Shown: positions 25,519 to 36,301, counted from the stretch's first letter. The stretch is 36,413 nt of DNA from an uncultured Paraglaciecola sp. (GCF_913058035.1 NZ_CAJXPA010000022.1:1-36413); one strand, 5' to 3'. A program made the numbers and translations. Notes: a model not told the origin generated them from the letters alone.

Positions 25519-25734
25519 CTATTCTTCGTCGGTACTTGCAGCCTGTTCACTGGCTGCAATTTGAACGTTCTTTTCAGCTTGGATACGCATATATATTTCT
25601 TCACGATGCACAGATATTTCCTTAGGCGCGTTAACACCAATTCTTACCTGATTACCTTTTACCCCTAATACTGTTACGGTGACGTCATCACCAACCATTA
25701 GAGTTTCACCAACACGACGAGTTAAAATTAGCAT
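25519..25734 (-). CDS. csrA: Carbon storage regulator CsrA (RsmA)
   Basis: A 71-residue RNA-binding dimer. It begins [48 protein letters not shown], the near-invariant CsrA core with L4 and R44, which contact GGA motifs in mRNA leaders. The C-terminal tail is longer and acidic (STDEE). It controls carbon flux, motility and biofilm switching post-transcriptionally. The ATG follows AAGGAG. Position between alaS and the tRNAs is conserved in gammaproteobacteria. Confidence 0.98.
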   Translation of the reverse strand: MLILTRRVGETLMVGDDVTVTVLGVKGNQVRIGVNAPKEISVHREEIYMRIQAEKNVQIAASEQAASTDEE

Positions 25735-25897
25735 TCTATTGCTCCTTTATCCGTTAAAAATCCCATTCCTTCGTTAAAGTTAGTGTAAATTGCCAGCATC
25801 GCTAGAAATTTACCCAATCGGTCTTTCCCTGTTATTGTTGTCACCACAAAAAACAACCGAAAAATTTTTGAGAGACTACATTATGCTTTTATCAGCT

Positions 25898-28495
25898 TTA
25901 CAACTTTTCTTGTAACCAAGCTTGAACTGAAGCTATGGCTGAGTCCAAATGTTGTGATTCAGAACCGCCAGCTTGAGCCATATCAGGACGGCCTCCACCT
26001 TTACCACCGACTTGTTGAGCAAGATAGCTGACCAAATCACCAGCCTTTACTCTAGACACAAGGTCTTTAGTCACACCAACAATCAAATTTACCTTATTTT
26101 CTTCAGCTATGCCTAAAACAATGATAGCGCTACCTAATTGATTCTTGAAATCATCGACCATAGGTCGCAGCGCATTAGATTCGATACCTTGTAGCACTAC
26201 AGAAATTATTTTAACTCCTTTAATTTCGAAAACATCAGATAAAATATTCATCGTTATATTACTAGCTAGTTTTAACTTTAATTTTTCTAACTCTTTTTCT
26301 AATATTTTGTTTTGATCTAACACATGCTGCATACGAGCATGTAAGACTTGTGGATCTGTTTTCAATAAATTGGCTATCTGGTTTAGTTGATGGCTTTGAG
26401 TCTGAACTACATCAAAAGCTTTTGCTCCAGTAACGGCCTCAATTCTTCTAACACCTGCTGCAATACCACTTTCTGAAATAATTTTAAAGAGACCAATATC
26501 CCCTGTCCTTTTGACATGAGTGCCACCACACAATTCCATAGAAAAATCTCCCATAGAAACCACACGAACATCTCCTAAATACTTTTCACCAAACAGGGCC
26601 ATCGCGCCTGCAGCTTTAGCATCATCCAAATCCATCAATTTAGTGTCTAAAGTGTGATTAATACGAATTTGTTGGTTAACTAACTTTTCAACATTTTGCA
26701 ACTCTGAGTTGCTTAATGCTTCAAAATGTGAAAAATCGAAGCGAAAACGTTCTTCAGATACCAGTGAACCTTTCTGGTTCACATGCTCACCTAGTATCTT
26801 TCTCAATGCTGCATGCATTAAATGTGTGGCACTATGATTTAACGTTATCGCTTCACGGCGCTCAACATCAAATTCAGCTTTTACCATGTCACCTAGTTTA
26901 AAATCAAAATCAGACGTACCTCTATGGGCGATTGCATTACCTAACTTCAACGTTTCTGTTACCACAAAACTACCGTTAGCGACCTTCAATAAACCTGTAT
27001 CACCGATTTGACCACCTGACTCAGCATAGAATGGGCTTTTATCGAGAACAACAACACCCTCTTGACCTATGGTTAATTTGTCTACCTGTTGACCGTTGAC
27101 AAACAACTCCACGATTTTGGCATTGTTTGTGTATTGATCATAACCTGTAAAATCAGAAGTACAATTAGACTTTAGTAGTTCGTTGTAATCAGTATCAAAT
27201 TGACTAGCCTGTTGCGCGCGTTTACGCTGAGCAGCCATGGCAAGTTGAAAGCCTTCTTCGTCTATACTCAGATTTTTTTCACGAGCCACATCATTAGTTA
27301 AGTCTGCTGGAAAACCGTATGTATCATAAAGCTTGAATACTAACTCACCCGGAACCACATCGGATGTTAATTCATTGAGCGCATTGTTAAGAATGCTCAT
27401 GCCACGTTCCAGAGTCCTAGAAAACTGTTCTTCCTCAGTTCTTAATACTTTTTCTATAAGTTCACGATTTGCGGTTAACTCTGGATAAGCATCAGACATT
27501 TGTGTCTCTAAAGCTTGTACTAGACGATAGAAAAATACATCAGTAGCACCGAGTTTGTTCCCATGTCTTACTGCTCTGCGGATAATACGCCTCAACACGT
27601 AGCCTCGGCCTTCGTTTGAAGGGATAATACCGTCAGAAATTAAAAAACTACAAGAACGAATATGATCCGCAATAACACGTAGAGACTTATCTTGTTTGTC
27701 ACTTACTCCAATAATATCAGCTGCTGCTTCAATTAAATTCTGAAAAATATCAATTTCATAGTTGCTGTGTACATTTTGAATAATAGCCGAAATTCGCTCT
27801 AAGCCCATACCCGTATCAATAGAAGGTTTAGGTAATAGCTGCATAGTCCCATCACTTTGACGATTAAACTGCATGAAAACCAGATTCCAAATTTCAATAA
27901 ACCTGTCGCCGTCTTCTTCTGGAGTGCCTGGAGGTCCGCCCCAAATATGTTCACCGTGGTCATAAAATATTTCTGAACAAGGTCCACAAGGACCTGTATC
28001 GCCCATAGACCAAAAATTATCTGAAGTACTGATACGGATAATTTTGTCCTCAGATAAACCTATTTTGTTTGCCCATATATCGAAGGCTTCATCGTCATCA
28101 TGATATATAGTAACCAATAATCTGTCCTTGGACAGATTGAGTTCTTTGGTCAAAAAATCCCAGGCGTATTGAATTGCCTCAGTTTTAAAATAATCACCAA
28201 AACTGTAGTTACCTAACATTTCGAAAAAAGTATGGTGACGGGCAGTATAACCTACGTTTTCAAGGTCATTATGCTTTCCACCAGCTCGCACACATCGTTG
28301 TGAAGATGTCGCCTTAGTGTAATTCCGGGATTCAGTGCCTAAAAACACATCTTTAAACTGGTTCATTCCAGCATTTGTAAACAAAATTGTTGGATCATTT
28401 GCTGGAACTAAAGATGAACTGGATACTTTTTGATGTCCCCTAGAGGCAAAAAAATCTAAAAATGCACACCGGAGCTCGGCGGTTGTTTTACTCAT
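25898..28495 (-). CDS. alaS: Alanyl-tRNA synthetase
   Basis: An 865-residue class II synthetase that charges tRNA-Ala. The N-terminal aminoacylation domain begins [46 protein letters not shown] (motif 1 and 2 regions), with the GMGLERI motif 3 near residue 237. The editing domain has [11 protein letters not shown] (zinc HxxxH) and [13 protein letters not shown] with its partner Cys and His. A C-terminal oligomerisation domain ends [15 protein letters not shown]. Length is typical (875 in E. coli). csrA follows 163 bp downstream. A recX relic lies upstream, in place of the intact gene normally found there. Confidence 0.98.
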   Translation of the reverse strand: MSKTTAELRCAFLDFFASRGHQKVSSSSLVPANDPTILFTNAGMNQFKDVFLGTESRNYTKATSSQRCVRAGGKHNDLENVGYTARHHTFFEMLGNYSFGDYFKTEAIQYAWDFLTKELNLSKDRLLVTIYHDDDEAFDIWANKIGLSEDKIIRISTSDNFWSMGDTGPCGPCSEIFYDHGEHIWGGPPGTPEEDGDRFIEIWNLVFMQFNRQSDGTMQLLPKPSIDTGMGLERISAIIQNVHSNYEIDIFQNLIEAAADIIGVSDKQDKSLRVIADHIRSCSFLISDGIIPSNEGRGYVLRRIIRRAVRHGNKLGATDVFFYRLVQALETQMSDAYPELTANRELIEKVLRTEEEQFSRTLERGMSILNNALNELTSDVVPGELVFKLYDTYGFPADLTNDVAREKNLSIDEEGFQLAMAAQRKRAQQASQFDTDYNELLKSNCTSDFTGYDQYTNNAKIVELFVNGQQVDKLTIGQEGVVVLDKSPFYAESGGQIGDTGLLKVANGSFVVTETLKLGNAIAHRGTSDFDFKLGDMVKAEFDVERREAITLNHSATHLMHAALRKILGEHVNQKGSLVSEERFRFDFSHFEALSNSELQNVEKLVNQQIRINHTLDTKLMDLDDAKAAGAMALFGEKYLGDVRVVSMGDFSMELCGGTHVKRTGDIGLFKIISESGIAAGVRRIEAVTGAKAFDVVQTQSHQLNQIANLLKTDPQVLHARMQHVLDQNKILEKELEKLKLKLASNITMNILSDVFEIKGVKIISVVLQGIESNALRPMVDDFKNQLGSAIIVLGIAEENKVNLIVGVTKDLVSRVKAGDLVSYLAQQVGGKGGGRPDMAQAGGSESQHLDSAIASVQAWLQEKL

Positions 28496-28641
28496 TTACA
28501 ATCCTGAAATATTAGTAATTAGTGGAGTTCACCTGTGCCAAAAGCAGCATAAGTAGTACTTGCGAAACCAAAGATATCAGTTTACTAGACTTTTGTTAAG
28601 ACTAGCGTTAATACTATAGAAACTTATTCTCTTGTTGATTC

Positions 28642-28702
28642 AATCGCATAGCGATTTGTTATGGATAAAAGCATAATGATGCAAAAACATTCCTGTTTTT
28701 GC
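28642..28702. repeat. Two small hairpins between alaS and the recX relic
   Basis: AATCGC-ATA-GCGATT (28642-28656) and GCAAAAACA-TTCC-TGTTTTTGC (28681-28702) are both perfect. On either strand neither is followed by a proper T-run. They lie in the 221 bp between the recX remnant and alaS, and may be a weak terminator of the former recX or the alaS leader. Nothing else is visible in 28496-28716. Confidence 0.4.
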
Positions 28703-28716
28703 TATTCTTTAACTAT

Positions 28717-29069
28717 CTATTGCAGGTTTATTTGCAAATTTTTTGTTAGATACTTTACAGCCAACTCAAACCAATCGATATAACGTTCTCTCATTGCTTG
28801 TGACACAATCTGTATAGAATTTTGATAACCCTGTAACGCATTATTATTCCTTCCTATATCTTTACTCTCAAAATCAAGAATTAAAGCCACCACACACACT
28901 TAATTGCAATGTAAATAGTGCGACTTAAATCTGACAACTCATTCAACACACAATTGATGTTCATGGTCTTGTAGTTACAGCTTATTAAGTAGTTCAGGCT
29001 GGATGTGCTCTCGCCCTAAAATGATCTATAAATCGTATTTTTAATGATCTTAAAATCATTTTCTGTCAT
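28717..29069 (-). pseudogene. recX: Decayed recX (RecA regulator) with frameshifts and a deletion
   Basis: Pieces of RecX appear in order in different frames. From an ATG at 29069 comes MTENDFKIIKNTIY, then after a shift ILGREHIQPELLNKL, then a TAA, LQDHEHQLCVE and a TGA. Then VLNELSDLS appears in another frame, and finally GYQNSIQIVSQAMRERYIDWFELAVKYLTKNLQ to a TAG at 28717. E. coli RecX has [21 protein letters not shown] and AMRECDIDWCALARDQATRK at these places. The total is about 350 nt against about 450-500 for an intact gene, so a middle part is missing. RecX normally binds RecA filaments and limits recombination. It sits exactly where recX stands in the recA-recX-alaS-csrA order; recA is not here. 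A 60-codon open frame at its 3' end (28717-28899) is a leftover. Confidence 0.8.
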
Positions 29070-29107
29070 ATTAGTTTTGTTAGATTAGTTAAGGGTTAGG
29101 CCAAATA

Positions 29108-30271
29108 TTGTCAATATTGAGTTCAAAATATACATTTAAATTTAGTACATCGATTGAAAAAATTGGTCAAACTGTGTGGGACGATTTAGCCAATGGTAAT
29201 AGTCCGTTTTGTCAATATCCATTTTTGCACGCTTTAGAAACGTCAGGGTCAGTAGGTGCAGATTCTGGTTGGCTACCATTTCATTGCGTCATTTATCAAA
29301 ACTTTGAGCCTGTCGGTATCCTACCTTTATACAAAAAAACACATAGCTACGGAGAATATGTGTTTGATTTTGCCTGGGCAAATACTTACAAACAACATGG
29401 CATTAATTATTATCCTAAATTAGTCGGCGCCATCCCTTTTACCCCAGTGACTGGCGCCAGGTTAATGCTCAGTGATGAGGTTGATAAACAGCAATTGTTA
29501 CCCGCCCTGTGCAAAGAAATTACTGAGCAGCTGACGTTAAGCGGTATGTCTTCAATGCATTGGTTATTTGTTGAACAAGACATCAGCCAATTATTACATC
29601 AGCATGGGCAAGTGCAGCGCCACACGGTTCAATTTCAGTGGTTTAATAGACAGTATTCTTCTTTTGAAGATTATTTATCACACTTTAACTCTCGCAAAAG
29701 AAAGAATGTGAAAAAAGAACGTCTTAAAGTCACGTCTGACGATGTAAAGGTTGTTCGCTTACATGGTGACAACTTGAGCAAAGATAATATGCATTTTTTT
29801 TACCATTGCTACAAACAAACCTATTTAAAACGCAGTGGTCATGATGGTTATTTAACTGAAACATTTTTTCAACAACTTTTTAAAGATTTGCGACATAATC
29901 TAATGCTTGTAATTGCTTTGAAAGACGAACGACCTATAGCTAGCGCACTTTTTATATTTGACCATAATCAACTATGCGGGCGATATTGGGGAGCTCTAGA
30001 AGAAGTACAAAACCTACATTTTGAATGTTGTTATTATCAAGGTATCGAATTTTGTATTGAGCAAAATATTGCAAAATTCAATCCTGGAACTCAAGGAGAG
30101 CATAAGATACTAAGAGGTTTTGAACCCATTTATTGCTATTCAAACCATTCGCTCAAAGAGTTAGCGTTTCATGAAGCAGTAGAAAGATTTATACAACAAG
30201 AAAATATCCAGATTGCAGAATACAAAAACAACGCAGAAAAACTTTTACCCTTTAAACAATCAGAAGCTTAA
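29108..30271 (+). CDS. GNAT-fold protein of the DUF482/FemAB-like family (PF04339)
   Basis: A 387-residue protein starting with TTG, 7 nt after AGG in AAGGGTTAGG. It belongs to the 'peptidogalycan biosynthesis' GNAT family of tandem acetyltransferase-like folds: an N-terminal WDDLANGNSPFCQYPFLHALETSGSV, then ALFIFDHNQLCGRYWGALEE, CCYYQGIEFCIEQNIAKFNPGTQGEHKILRGFEP, which is diagnostic. The biochemical role is unknown; transfer of an acyl or amino-acyl group is inferred from the fold only. It runs divergently from the recX remnant and ends 10 bp from the convergent DUF938 gene. Confidence 0.88.
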   Translation: MSILSSKYTFKFSTSIEKIGQTVWDDLANGNSPFCQYPFLHALETSGSVGADSGWLPFHCVIYQNFEPVGILPLYKKTHSYGEYVFDFAWANTYKQHGINYYPKLVGAIPFTPVTGARLMLSDEVDKQQLLPALCKEITEQLTLSGMSSMHWLFVEQDISQLLHQHGQVQRHTVQFQWFNRQYSSFEDYLSHFNSRKRKNVKKERLKVTSDDVKVVRLHGDNLSKDNMHFFYHCYKQTYLKRSGHDGYLTETFFQQLFKDLRHNLMLVIALKDERPIASALFIFDHNQLCGRYWGALEEVQNLHFECCYYQGIEFCIEQNIAKFNPGTQGEHKILRGFEPIYCYSNHSLKELAFHEAVERFIQQENIQIAEYKNNAEKLLPFKQSEA

Positions 30272-30281
30272 ATGAGCCAAA

Positions 30282-30896
30282 CTAGGAATGACTTAGAGAT
30301 TTAATGCTTTGCCAAACAAGTAAGAAATTGTTTGCTGGCATGGTAACTACTTCCACTAGGTCCATGTTGTTAGCCCAAAGTATCAACTCCTCAATATCGC
30401 GTATACCACCATATCCTTTTTCGATAATATGTTGATCAAAAGATTTATTAGACTCACTGCTGTGACGTCCTTGAAATGTATAAGGACCGTATTGGCAAAA
30501 TATCCCTCCACTAGGCAGGTTACTAGCCACTTGCTGCATCATAAGTTGTGCTTCTGATGGTTGCATAATATGCGTAGTATTAGCTGTATACACTGCATCA
30601 ATATTGGCTATTGGCCAAATATTATTGCCATCAGCACCGATTGTAAATGTCAAAGGCTGATGTAAATTATTAACCGCAACCTCTTTTATCCATGCTGATA
30701 TACCAGAATGTTTATCTGGCATATCGCTAGTGTGCCATTCAAGGTGTGACAGCCTAGGAGCAAAATAAACGGCATGTTGACCCGTGCCAGAGCCAATTTC
30801 TAATAGCTTTTTTTTATCCGCTAAGACCCTATTTAATATTTTTAAAATTGGTTGCCTGTTATTTTCGCAAGCTTGGCTAAAAGGTTTATCGAACAT
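30282..30896 (-). CDS. DUF938 SAM-dependent methyltransferase-like protein
   Basis: A 204-residue protein. It opens KPFSQACENNRQPILKILNRVL, then motif I LLEIGSGTGQHAVYFA (about 31-46), LEWHTSDMPD, and the DUF938 signature ANTTHIMQPSEAQLMMQ and FCQYGPYTFQGRHSSESNKSFDQ. The family is widespread in proteobacteria with no known substrate. It follows the C-terminal MetH gene by 18 bp and probably shares the met transcript, though no functional link is established. Confidence 0.9.
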   Translation of the reverse strand: MFDKPFSQACENNRQPILKILNRVLADKKKLLEIGSGTGQHAVYFAPRLSHLEWHTSDMPDKHSGISAWIKEVAVNNLHQPLTFTIGADGNNIWPIANIDAVYTANTTHIMQPSEAQLMMQQVASNLPSGGIFCQYGPYTFQGRHSSESNKSFDQHIIEKGYGGIRDIEELILWANNMDLVEVVTMPANNFLLVWQSIKSLSHS

Positions 30897-30914
30897 GCTT
30901 TACTGATCCATAAT

Positions 30915-33578
30915 CTATTGAAGGTTAGGCCCTAGCCACTTTTCCGCTTCTAATCTATCCCAACCCTTGCGAGTTGCATAATCAAGCAATTGATCTTCTT
31001 GAATGTGAGCCACTGCAAAATATCGACATTCAGGATGAGAAAAGTAAAAGCCAGATACAGCTGCACCAGGCCACATGGCATAACTCTCCGTTAGTTTCAT
31101 ACCAGTATTCTTTTCGACATCTAACAGATCCCAGATCAATTGTTTTTCAGTATGTTCAGGGCAAGCAGCATAACCTGGAGCAGGTCGAATACCTTGGTAT
31201 TTTTCACGAATAAGTGCGTCATTAGTTAACGTCTCATCAGGAACATACCCCCAAATTTCTTTACGCACTTTTTTATGTAAATATTCGGCAAAGGCTTCTG
31301 CAAATCTATCTGCAAGAGACTTAACCATGATGGAATTATAATCATCACCGTCATCTTCGAATTCTTTAGCTAAGCCATCTTCCCAAGTGCCCGCAGTCAC
31401 GGCAAAAGCACCAAGATAATCCGCTTTACCTGAGGATTTAGGCGCAACAAAATCACTTAAGCAGTTGTTTGCCCCTTTAGATTTTTCAGTTTGTTGGCGC
31501 AGATGGTGAGCAACGTGAATGACTTTACTACGACTTTCGTCAGCGTACACATGAATATCGTCTTGCACTCGATTGGCGGGGAATATACCCGTAACTCCAT
31601 TGGCTTTTAGTTTGGGGTTGTTGCACAGAACTGTTAGCATATTCTGCGCATCAGCAAATAGAATTTGTGCCTCTTTGCCAACCACTTCGTCTTGTAAAAT
31701 ACGTGGATACTTACCTGCTAGAGACCAAGTTAAAAAAAACGGCGTCCAATCTATGTAATCAACCAACTCCGTCAATCCAATACTCACTGCGGTCACACCT
31801 AACTTATTGGGTATAGGTGGTTGATAATTGTCCCAATCAAACGTAAAACCATTTTTGCGAGCTTGGTCTAAAGTAACGGGCCTAGTTCGTGGCTTTTTCT
31901 TGGCATGTTGTTGGCGCACTTTCTCATAATCAAGTTTTAATTCTTCTGCATAAATGGCACGATTTTCAGCTGTGATCAATCTTTGACATACACCAACAGC
32001 ACGACTGGCGTTAGGTACATAAACTACAGGGTGTTGGTAATGATGTTCAATTTTAACTGCAGTATGTGCTTTTGAAGTGGTTGCACCACCAATTAGTAAT
32101 GGTAAATCAAAATTTAAGCGCTGCATTTCTTTTGCGACATGTACCATTTCATCAAGAGAGGGCGTAATTAAGCCAGAAAGGCCGATCATGTCGACATTTT
32201 CATCTTTAGCCACTTGCAATAATTTTGCGCAAGGCACCATGACCCCTAGGTCGATAATCTCAAAATTATTACATTGCAGCACAACACCAACAATATTTTT
32301 ACCGATATCATGCACATCGCCTTTTACCGTGGCCAACAATATTTTTCCGTTACTGCTTCCTTTGTCTTTTTCAAGTTCGATATAAGGATTAAGATAAGAT
32401 ACCGCTTTTTTCATTACTCGGGCTGATTTAACCACTTGCGGTAAGAACATTTTCCCTTCACCAAACAAGTCCCCTACTACGTTCATGCCATCCATTAATG
32501 GCCCTTCTATAACGTGTAAGGGTTTTTCTGCTGCCAGACGGGCTTCTTCAGTGTCGTCTTCTATAAAGTCCATGATTCCGCGCACCAACGCGTGCTCTAA
32601 ACGTTTATAAACTGGTAGTTCACGCCATTCAAGATTATCTTTAATTAAGGCTTTACCATCACCTTGATATTTGGGCGCAAGTTCTAAAAGTTTATCTGTA
32701 GCTTGATCATGACGATTTAAGATCACATCCTCGACGGCTACTTTTAGCTCTGCAGGGATCTGATCGTACACTTCTAGTTGTCCAGCATTTACGATGCCCA
32801 TATCCATACCAGCTTTAATAGCATGATACAAAAACACAGAATGCATCGCCTCACGAACGGGGTTATTGCCACGAAAAGAAAACGATACATTTGATAAACC
32901 GCCCGACACATGAGCATGGGGTAAGTGCTGACGAATCCGCTTTGTAGCATTAATAAAATCTACAGCATAATTGTTATGCTCTTCAATACCTGTTGCCACA
33001 GCAAAAATATTGGGGTCAAAGATAATATCTTGGGGCGGAAAACCAATTTGTTCAGTAAGTAATTTATAACTACGTTCACATATTTCAAATTTGCGGTCTT
33101 CAGTATCGGCTTGACCTTTCTCATCAAACGCCATAACTACTGTGGCAGCACCATATCGTTTTAACAGCTTGGCTTGATACAGAAAATTTTCTTCTCCTTC
33201 TTTCAAACTAATTGAATTAACAATGGCTTTACCTTGCACACACTTTAAACCTGCCTCGATAACCGTCCATTTGGATGAGTCAATCATAATAGGCACCCGA
33301 GAAATATCAGGTTCAGAGGCAATCATGTTCAAAAATCTCGTCATCGCAGCTTCAGAATCCAACATGGCTTCATCCATATTGATGTCGATAATCTGCGCTC
33401 CGTTTTCGACTTGCTGGCGAGCAACATCTAAAGCCTTTTCATAATCGTCGTCAAGGATTAAACGTTTAAACATGGCAGAACCGGTTACGTTAGTTCGTTC
33501 GCCTATATTGATAAAGTTTGCTGAAGTTTTCGCCGTAACAAAAGTAGGCAACCGTATGTCTTCTTCATTAATACTCAT
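30915..33578 (-). CDS. metH: Cobalamin-dependent methionine synthase, C-terminal polypeptide
   Basis: 887 residues from the ATG at 33578; an adjacent GTG could add one. It holds everything after the homocysteine domain: the pterin-binding barrel ([19 protein letters not shown] near 23, then [12 protein letters not shown]), the B12 cap (about 340-400), the cobalamin domain with GDVHDIGKN including the cobalt-ligand His at about 423, and the AdoMet activation domain with [15 protein letters not shown]. It lacks the zinc site. The previous gene ends with TAG at 33588-33590, and only three codons (GCG GTT GTG) separate this from the ATG in the same frame. AGGCGG overlaps that stop at 5-nt spacing and serves as ribosome site. 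The two products together (about 1245 residues) match one MetH (1227 in E. coli). Confidence 0.95.
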   Translation of the reverse strand: MSINEEDIRLPTFVTAKTSANFINIGERTNVTGSAMFKRLILDDDYEKALDVARQQVENGAQIIDINMDEAMLDSEAAMTRFLNMIASEPDISRVPIMIDSSKWTVIEAGLKCVQGKAIVNSISLKEGEENFLYQAKLLKRYGAATVVMAFDEKGQADTEDRKFEICERSYKLLTEQIGFPPQDIIFDPNIFAVATGIEEHNNYAVDFINATKRIRQHLPHAHVSGGLSNVSFSFRGNNPVREAMHSVFLYHAIKAGMDMGIVNAGQLEVYDQIPAELKVAVEDVILNRHDQATDKLLELAPKYQGDGKALIKDNLEWRELPVYKRLEHALVRGIMDFIEDDTEEARLAAEKPLHVIEGPLMDGMNVVGDLFGEGKMFLPQVVKSARVMKKAVSYLNPYIELEKDKGSSNGKILLATVKGDVHDIGKNIVGVVLQCNNFEIIDLGVMVPCAKLLQVAKDENVDMIGLSGLITPSLDEMVHVAKEMQRLNFDLPLLIGGATTSKAHTAVKIEHHYQHPVVYVPNASRAVGVCQRLITAENRAIYAEELKLDYEKVRQQHAKKKPRTRPVTLDQARKNGFTFDWDNYQPPIPNKLGVTAVSIGLTELVDYIDWTPFFLTWSLAGKYPRILQDEVVGKEAQILFADAQNMLTVLCNNPKLKANGVTGIFPANRVQDDIHVYADESRSKVIHVAHHLRQQTEKSKGANNCLSDFVAPKSSGKADYLGAFAVTAGTWEDGLAKEFEDDGDDYNSIMVKSLADRFAEAFAEYLHKKVRKEIWGYVPDETLTNDALIREKYQGIRPAPGYAACPEHTEKQLIWDLLDVEKNTGMKLTESYAMWPGAAVSGFYFSHPECRYFAVAHIQEDQLLDYATRKGWDRLEAEKWLGPNLQ

Positions 33579-33587
33579 CACAACCGC

Positions 33588-34664
33588 CTAATGTACAAAA
33601 GGTTCTAAACCAGACAGGCGCATCTTCACCTCTCGTTGTACTATTTTACGAGGCACATAATTTTTTACCGCATCAGCGATGGCCGCAATATGTTTTGGTG
33701 TGCTGCCACAACATCCACCCACAATGTTTAATAAGCCTGATTTTGCCCATTCTTTAATATGTGCGGCCATTTCATCACTTTCCATATCATATTCACCAAA
33801 CTCATTGGGTAAGCCGGCATTAGGGTGAGCCGAAACAAAACATTCAGCTATTTGGGATATTTCATCCACATATTGACGCAATAAGTCAGGACCTAGCGCG
33901 CAATTTAAACCAAAAGAAAATGGCTCTATATGATTCATCGAATAGTAGAAAGCTTCAGCTGTTTGGCCTGACAACGTCCGTCCAGAAGCATCGGTAATGG
34001 TACCTGAGATCATCACGGGTAACTTAAACCCAAGCTCGTCAAATACCAGCTGCACCCCGAATATCGCAGCTTTGGCATTTAATGTATCAAAAATAGTTTC
34101 CAACATGATCAAGTCCACACCACCTTTAATTAGTCCGTGAGTCGCCTCTACGTATGCTTCAACCAATTCATCAAAAGTGACGTTACGTTTGGCAGGATCG
34201 TTTACATCTGGGGAAATAGACGCCGTCCGACTAGTGGGTCCTAATACACCGGCTACAAATCTAGATTTGTCAGGTGTTTGAATGCTAAATTTATCTGCTG
34301 CTTTCCTAGCTAATTTTGCTGCTTCGATGTTTATTTCTTTTGCTAGCCCCTGCATATTATAATCTGCCATGGAGATGGAGGTGGCATTGAACGTATTGGT
34401 TTCAATAATATCGGCCCCTGCGTCAAGATAAGCGCAATGAATTTCATAGATAATGTTAGGCTGACTTAATACTAACAAATCGTTATTGCCCTTTACATCA
34501 CAATGCCAGTCAGCAAAACGTTCGCCGCGGTAATCATCTTCTTCAAATTTGTATTCTTGGATCATGGTGCCCATAGCACCATCGAGCAACAAAATACGCT
34601 TGTTTGCTGCTTCAATCAGTCGTTCTTCTACTTGTTTTAGGGACTTACGCTGACTCAATGTCAT
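33588..34664 (-). CDS. metH: Methionine synthase, N-terminal homocysteine-binding polypeptide
   Basis: About 358 residues from the ATG at 34664 ([11 protein letters not shown]); an in-frame TTG at 34706 and an ATG at 34682 are other possible starts, none with a strong ribosome site. It is the homocysteine S-methyltransferase barrel: [35 protein letters not shown], and the zinc-ligand cysteines in FGLNCALG and GGCCGSTP, all present. It ends [10 protein letters not shown] where E. coli MetH continues CRLSGLEPLNIG into the pterin domain. Thus the break falls in the natural interdomain linker. It starts 8-50 bp after metA, within one operon. The two halves must work together, since the methyl group passes via cobalamin on the other chain. 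Confidence 0.93.
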   Translation of the reverse strand: MTLSQRKSLKQVEERLIEAANKRILLLDGAMGTMIQEYKFEEDDYRGERFADWHCDVKGNNDLLVLSQPNIIYEIHCAYLDAGADIIETNTFNATSISMADYNMQGLAKEINIEAAKLARKAADKFSIQTPDKSRFVAGVLGPTSRTASISPDVNDPAKRNVTFDELVEAYVEATHGLIKGGVDLIMLETIFDTLNAKAAIFGVQLVFDELGFKLPVMISGTITDASGRTLSGQTAEAFYYSMNHIEPFSFGLNCALGPDLLRQYVDEISQIAECFVSAHPNAGLPNEFGEYDMESDEMAAHIKEWAKSGLLNIVGGCCGSTPKHIAAIADAVKNYVPRKIVQREVKMRLSGLEPFVH

Positions 34665-34714
34665 TTCTGTTCTCGACTTCATTAAAAAAATAACCACGCT
34701 ATACAAATTAACGT

Positions 34715-35635
34715 TTACTCAGAAAGCTGAGCCAAGTCATAAGGGGTATTTTGGTAAACGTAATAATTCAGCCAATTAGTAAACAATAAGCTGCCGTGAG
34801 CTCGCCAACTGACGATGGGATCTTTGTTTGGATCATCATCTATAAAGTAGTTTACTGGGATTTGTGGTTCACTATTGATTAATAAATCTCTCTGATATTC
34901 TTGTTTTAAACTCTCAGGATCGTACTCGGGATGACCAGTAACAAACACCATACGTTTATCCTCAGACGCAACAATGTAAGCTCCACCCTCATCGGATTTA
35001 GCCAACACATTCAATCCAGGTATAGAAGCATAATCAGCCATGCTTATTTCACCAAAACGCGACTGCGGTGCATTAAAAACTGGGTCAAAGCCTCGCAGTA
35101 ATTCATCGTGTTCATTTTGCACAAAATGACGATAAACACCGCTCAATTTATGGTCACGGAGCCCTCTATTTTTACCAAAAAAATGATAAATAGCTGCGTG
35201 TGCTGCCCAGCATGAGAATAAAGTAGATTGCACATTACGTCGGGCCCAATCTAAAATAACAGTCATTTTTTCCCAATACTTCACATCTTGATAGGCAAGA
35301 TGCGCAAGCGGCGCTCCAGTCACAATTAACCCGTCGTATTGTTTATTGACTACATCATCAAACTCTACATAGAAATCATCCATATGTGCTGCAGGCGTGT
35401 TTTTAGGTGCTTGGTTATCGATACGAATTAAATCAATATTAATTTGCAAAGGTGTATTCGAGAGTAAGCGTAAAAACTGCTCTTCAGTTTCCATTTTATT
35501 CGGCATCAAATTCAAAATACCCACTTCCATAGGTCTAATATCTTGGGTAGCTGCGCGCTGGGTATCCATCACAAAAATTCTTTCTTTGTCTAACACATTT
35601 TGTGCAGGCAGGTTACTTGGAATTCTAATCGGCAT
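34715..35635 (-). CDS. metA: Homoserine O-acyltransferase MetA
   Basis: A 306-residue cytosolic enzyme (E. coli 309) that acylates homoserine, the first committed step to methionine. The catalytic residues C142 (FSCWAAHAA), H235 and E237 (TGHPEYD) are all present. The acyl-CoA specificity position 111 is Ala (TGAPLA), where E. coli HTS has Gly and acetyl-using enzymes have Glu; a small residue favours succinyl-CoA. The C-terminus [26 protein letters not shown] is conserved. It heads the metA-metH operon with MetJ boxes about 60-80 bp upstream. Confidence 0.96.
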   Translation of the reverse strand: MPIRIPSNLPAQNVLDKERIFVMDTQRAATQDIRPMEVGILNLMPNKMETEEQFLRLLSNTPLQINIDLIRIDNQAPKNTPAAHMDDFYVEFDDVVNKQYDGLIVTGAPLAHLAYQDVKYWEKMTVILDWARRNVQSTLFSCWAAHAAIYHFFGKNRGLRDHKLSGVYRHFVQNEHDELLRGFDPVFNAPQSRFGEISMADYASIPGLNVLAKSDEGGAYIVASEDKRMVFVTGHPEYDPESLKQEYQRDLLINSEPQIPVNYFIDDDPNKDPIVSWRAHGSLLFTNWLNYYVYQNTPYDLAQLSE

Positions 35636-35692
35636 AACGTTCCTAACAACTGAAAATGATATAGCAAATCTGTCTTAATATACTAAAAAAGT

Positions 35693-35716
35693 CAACATCT
35701 TTACGTCTAGACGTCT
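35693..35716 (-). promoter_or_regulatory. Tandem MetJ operator upstream of metA
   Basis: Consecutive 8-bp units, in phase: CAACATCT (5/8), TTACGTCT (6/8) and AGACGTCT (8/8) against the met box AGACGTCT. MetJ with SAM binds such head-to-tail boxes cooperatively and represses methionine genes. A TTGACT (-35-like, minus strand) overlaps the promoter-proximal edge, fitting repression by occlusion. No metJ is in the window. Confidence 0.85.
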
Positions 35717-35861
35717 AAATGAAAAAGGTATACTGATATAGTAATTAGTCTTAGGTATTCTTAATTGCTGAGGAAACGAACATTTACTCAATATAATTAG
35801 ACTTACACAATAAACAAAACAACAAAATCAATCAGACCAAACAATCTAAACAGGCTGAAAA

Positions 35862-36272
35862 TTATCTTTTTTTATTGTGTAAATTGAAGAGTAGTTCTGC
35901 CTCTGCCACCGGCATATCGCATTCGCGCATTACATCATCTAGGCTGGCACCTTGGCTTATGAGCTTTGCGCCCTTGCTATAGAAACGACTTTGAGAGTCT
36001 TGTTCGACTGAATTTTGTTGAGCCAATTGTAATGTATCTACTTGCTTTACCAGCTCTTTAACACGTGCAATCACACCATGATTACCGCTTCGGATCTCAT
36101 GTATTTCTTCGCTTAGGTTATTTATTTTTTTACGTAGTTCTGACAGTAAATCATCTTGTAATTTAATGGTTTCGAGTTGTGAGTTACAACGTTTAAATAA
36201 TACAACCAAAAATGTAGAACAAACAACGGAGACAATCAATGTTATTAAAATTACTAATATCGAAAAACTCAT
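35862..36272 (-). CDS. Membrane-anchored coiled-coil protein with DUF2802 domain
   Basis: 136 residues from the ATG at 36272; a TTG two codons earlier is possible. An N-terminal transmembrane helix (ILVILITLIVSVVCSTFLVVLF) is followed by a coiled coil (about 33-85, with Leu/Ile heptads and KKINNLSEEIHEIRS). The C-terminal DUF2802 motif is SKGAKLISQGASLDDVMRECDMPVAEAELLFNLH. In many gammaproteobacteria DUF2802 genes sit at the end of the flagellar/chemotaxis cluster; here no motility gene is nearby. Function unknown. Confidence 0.8.
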   Translation of the reverse strand: MSFSILVILITLIVSVVCSTFLVVLFKRCNSQLETIKLQDDLLSELRKKINNLSEEIHEIRSGNHGVIARVKELVKQVDTLQLAQQNSVEQDSQSRFYSKGAKLISQGASLDDVMRECDMPVAEAELLFNLHNKKR

Positions 36273-36301
36273 AATCAACTCTAAAAATTAAATCACGTAA
36301 C

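Noticed and set aside
28717-28899. A 60-codon minus-strand open frame that might be a small gene
   Set aside because: Its second half is the RecX C-terminal motif QAMRERYIDWFELA and it has no ribosome site, so it is part of the recX relic, not a separate gene.
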